Shown here: positions 33,171 to 34,596 of the stretch, one piece after another | How positions within the stretch are numbered: the first letter of the stretch is position 1 | Layout: the number at the start of each line of letters is the position of its first letter | Source: Sulfuritalea sp. | Lineage (GTDB): Bacteria > Pseudomonadota > Gammaproteobacteria > Burkholderiales > Rhodocyclaceae | Direction: 5' to 3' | DNA length: 34,596 nt | Assembly (NCBI GenBank): GCA_030696505.1 | Contig: JAUYSD010000268.1 | Coordinates: 1 to 34,596, forward strand | Made by a program: the position numbers and the translations under genes | The notes under the pieces: generated by a model | The model's database searches: none | What the model was told of the DNA's origin: nothing | What the model saw: only the letters and a program-made list of their open reading frames with translations

Positions 33171-33500
33171 ATGGCGTTTGCGGACAATCTCAAACAGCTG
33201 CCCCGCATCTCGCACCTTGCCGCGATCCAGTTGCTGGACAGCGAAGGTGCGGTTGCCGCGACCATAGAAAACAAGCCCGGGCAAACCGGATCGCTTTCCG
33301 TCTACAACCATCTCGGGCAGATATACGGCGCAATCACCGCCGAGGCTGCCAAAAAGGGGCTGGAACTGTATGCCGAGCATACCGACGACGCGCGGCAGAA
33401 TCCCGGCAAGCATCCAAACATCGACCGCCTGCTGGAACTGGCGAGCGACGGCAAGCATCTGCTGCGCGTCAAACACCTCTTCGCCACTGGAATCGACTAG
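33171..33500 (+). CDS. DUF2322-like protein
   Basis: 109 aa; MAFADNLKQLPRISHLAAIQLLDSEGAVAATIENKPGQTGSLSVYNHLGQIYGAI. Confidence 0.7.
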   Translation: MAFADNLKQLPRISHLAAIQLLDSEGAVAATIENKPGQTGSLSVYNHLGQIYGAITAEAAKKGLELYAEHTDDARQNPGKHPNIDRLLELASDGKHLLRVKHLFATGID

Positions 33501-33662
33501 CCGGCGCCATTCTCGGTATTTGGGGTGATACCCCGTGAGCTCCTGCGTCTGTAACCCAGGTCACTTATCCGTTGACGGATGCATGGAATAATTTCCGGAC
33601 ACTGATCGTATACCGGATGCCGGTACCTGCTGGCCTTCCCCTCGACAGAAAAAGGAGTTCAA

Positions 33663-34133
33663 ATGAAATTCAACAAGATCGCCGTCGCAGCTCTCGCTAT
33701 TGGTCTCTCCGGAGCAACTCTGGCCCAAACGATCGGCAAGCCCGAAGACCAGATCCGCTGGCGCCAGTCGGTGATGCAGACTCTGGGCTGGAGCATGAGC
33801 CGCATCAAGGCCAACATCGAAGGCAGCTACAACAAGGATCAGGTGATCCAGGCCGCCAATACGATTCAGGCGCTGGCCAATTCAGGCTCAGGCGGGCTGT
33901 TCCAGCCGGGAACCGACACCGGCAAGGGCTGGCGCGAGACCAACGTGAAGCCTGAACTATTCACCAATTCCGTCAAACTGAAAGAAGTCGGCACTGCCTA
34001 CAACAAGGAGGCCAACGAAATGGCCAAGGTCGCCGCCGCCGGCGACGCCGCCGCGGTCAAGGCCCAGTTCGGCAATCTGGGCAAGGCCTGCAAGGGTTGC
34101 CACGACGAATTCCGCAAGGAGGAAAAGAAGTAA
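33663..34133 (+). CDS. Cytochrome c' (four-helix, C-terminal heme)
   Basis: Signal peptide MKFNKIAVAALAIGLSGATLAQ; single heme site CKGCH at 34089-34103 near the C terminus. Confidence 0.9.
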   Translation: MKFNKIAVAALAIGLSGATLAQTIGKPEDQIRWRQSVMQTLGWSMSRIKANIEGSYNKDQVIQAANTIQALANSGSGGLFQPGTDTGKGWRETNVKPELFTNSVKLKEVGTAYNKEANEMAKVAAAGDAAAVKAQFGNLGKACKGCHDEFRKEEKK

Positions 34134-34167
34134 ATCGCCGGCAGCAATAAAAGCTTGGCACAAAGCA

Positions 34168-34195
34168 ACGGCCACCTTCGGGTGGCCGTTTTCTT
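34168..34195 (+). terminator. Intrinsic terminator after the cytochrome c' gene
   Basis: ACGGCCACC-TTCG-GGTGGCCGT (9-bp stem, TTCG loop) followed by TTTCTT. Confidence 0.92.
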
Positions 34196-34596
34196 ACCAG
34201 TTCGGCGCCGCGGCAGGCGCCGCAGTGGATGGGGGCGACGCAATCCAGGCCCCGCTGGCGCCATAGGCGGCGCCCAGGGCAATCGCCAGCGCGAAGCAGA
34301 AAGCCAGCGCTCCGCCGCCCTGCGCCGTCTCGCCATCCGCTACGGCGAGGAGAGCGTTTCTTGCTCGACCGCCCTGTAGCGCAGGGGCTGTATCAGCACC
34401 ATCCCCGGGGATACCGCTTCGCATAACTTTCCAGCCCGTGATCATGGGCATGATCAGGGTTTCCTTCTTGAAGCTGACGTAATAGACGATGGCGCCCAGG
34501 TGCGCCAGCACCAAGAGGATGGTCAGCGGCTCGATCAGGCGATGGATGCCGGCCACCCGATCCGAAAACTCCTTGCCGACCAGGGCGTAGAGCGGT
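34194..34596 (-). CDS. Cytochrome b561-family membrane protein, partial (runs off the right edge)
   Basis: TALYALVGKEFSDRVAGIHRLIEPLTILLVLAHLGAIVYYVSFKKETLIMPMITGWKVM, C-terminal region of the b561/cytochrome b subunit family. Confidence 0.78.
   Translation of the reverse strand, partial: PLYALVGKEFSDRVAGIHRLIEPLTILLVLAHLGAIVYYVSFKKETLIMPMITGWKVMRSGIPGDGADTAPALQGGRARNALLAVADGETAQGGGALAFCFALAIALGAAYGASGAWIASPPSTAAPAAAPNW

Overview
GC-rich, gene-dense bacterial chromosome window, most consistent with a betaproteobacterium of the Rhodocyclales/Azoarcus type (inferred from gene order, not tested). Left end: a regulator plus NAD-dependent formate dehydrogenase fragment (fdsB partial, fdsG, LysR), divergent from a tightly linked FAD-dehydrogenase/ThDP-enzyme pair. 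Then: an EamA transporter, a Rieske oxygenase, xseB-ispA-dxs-folE2, rpsP-rimM-trmD-rplS, a degenerate PilZ-like protein, brkB/wrbA, leuA, pssA, ilvBHC, a sigma factor with DUF3619/DUF3106/RDD genes, lptFG, pepA-holC, a GST, purB, a DUF2322-like gene, a cytochrome c' and a partial cytochrome b561. No mobile element, CRISPR, tRNA or rRNA was recognised. No clearly new multi-gene defence or mobile system is visible. The best leads are (i) the ilvB/sigma-factor divergent region, which has stacked dyads, an apparent CTG start and two mutually exclusive SD hairpins; (ii) the FAD + ThDP enzyme pair divergent from LysR-formate dehydrogenase; (iii) the PilZ-like 504-aa protein; and (iv) structured or palindromic leaders of the Rieske oxygenase, leuA, pepA and cytochrome c' genes. 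Coordinates were read by hand; no homology searches or folding programs were run.
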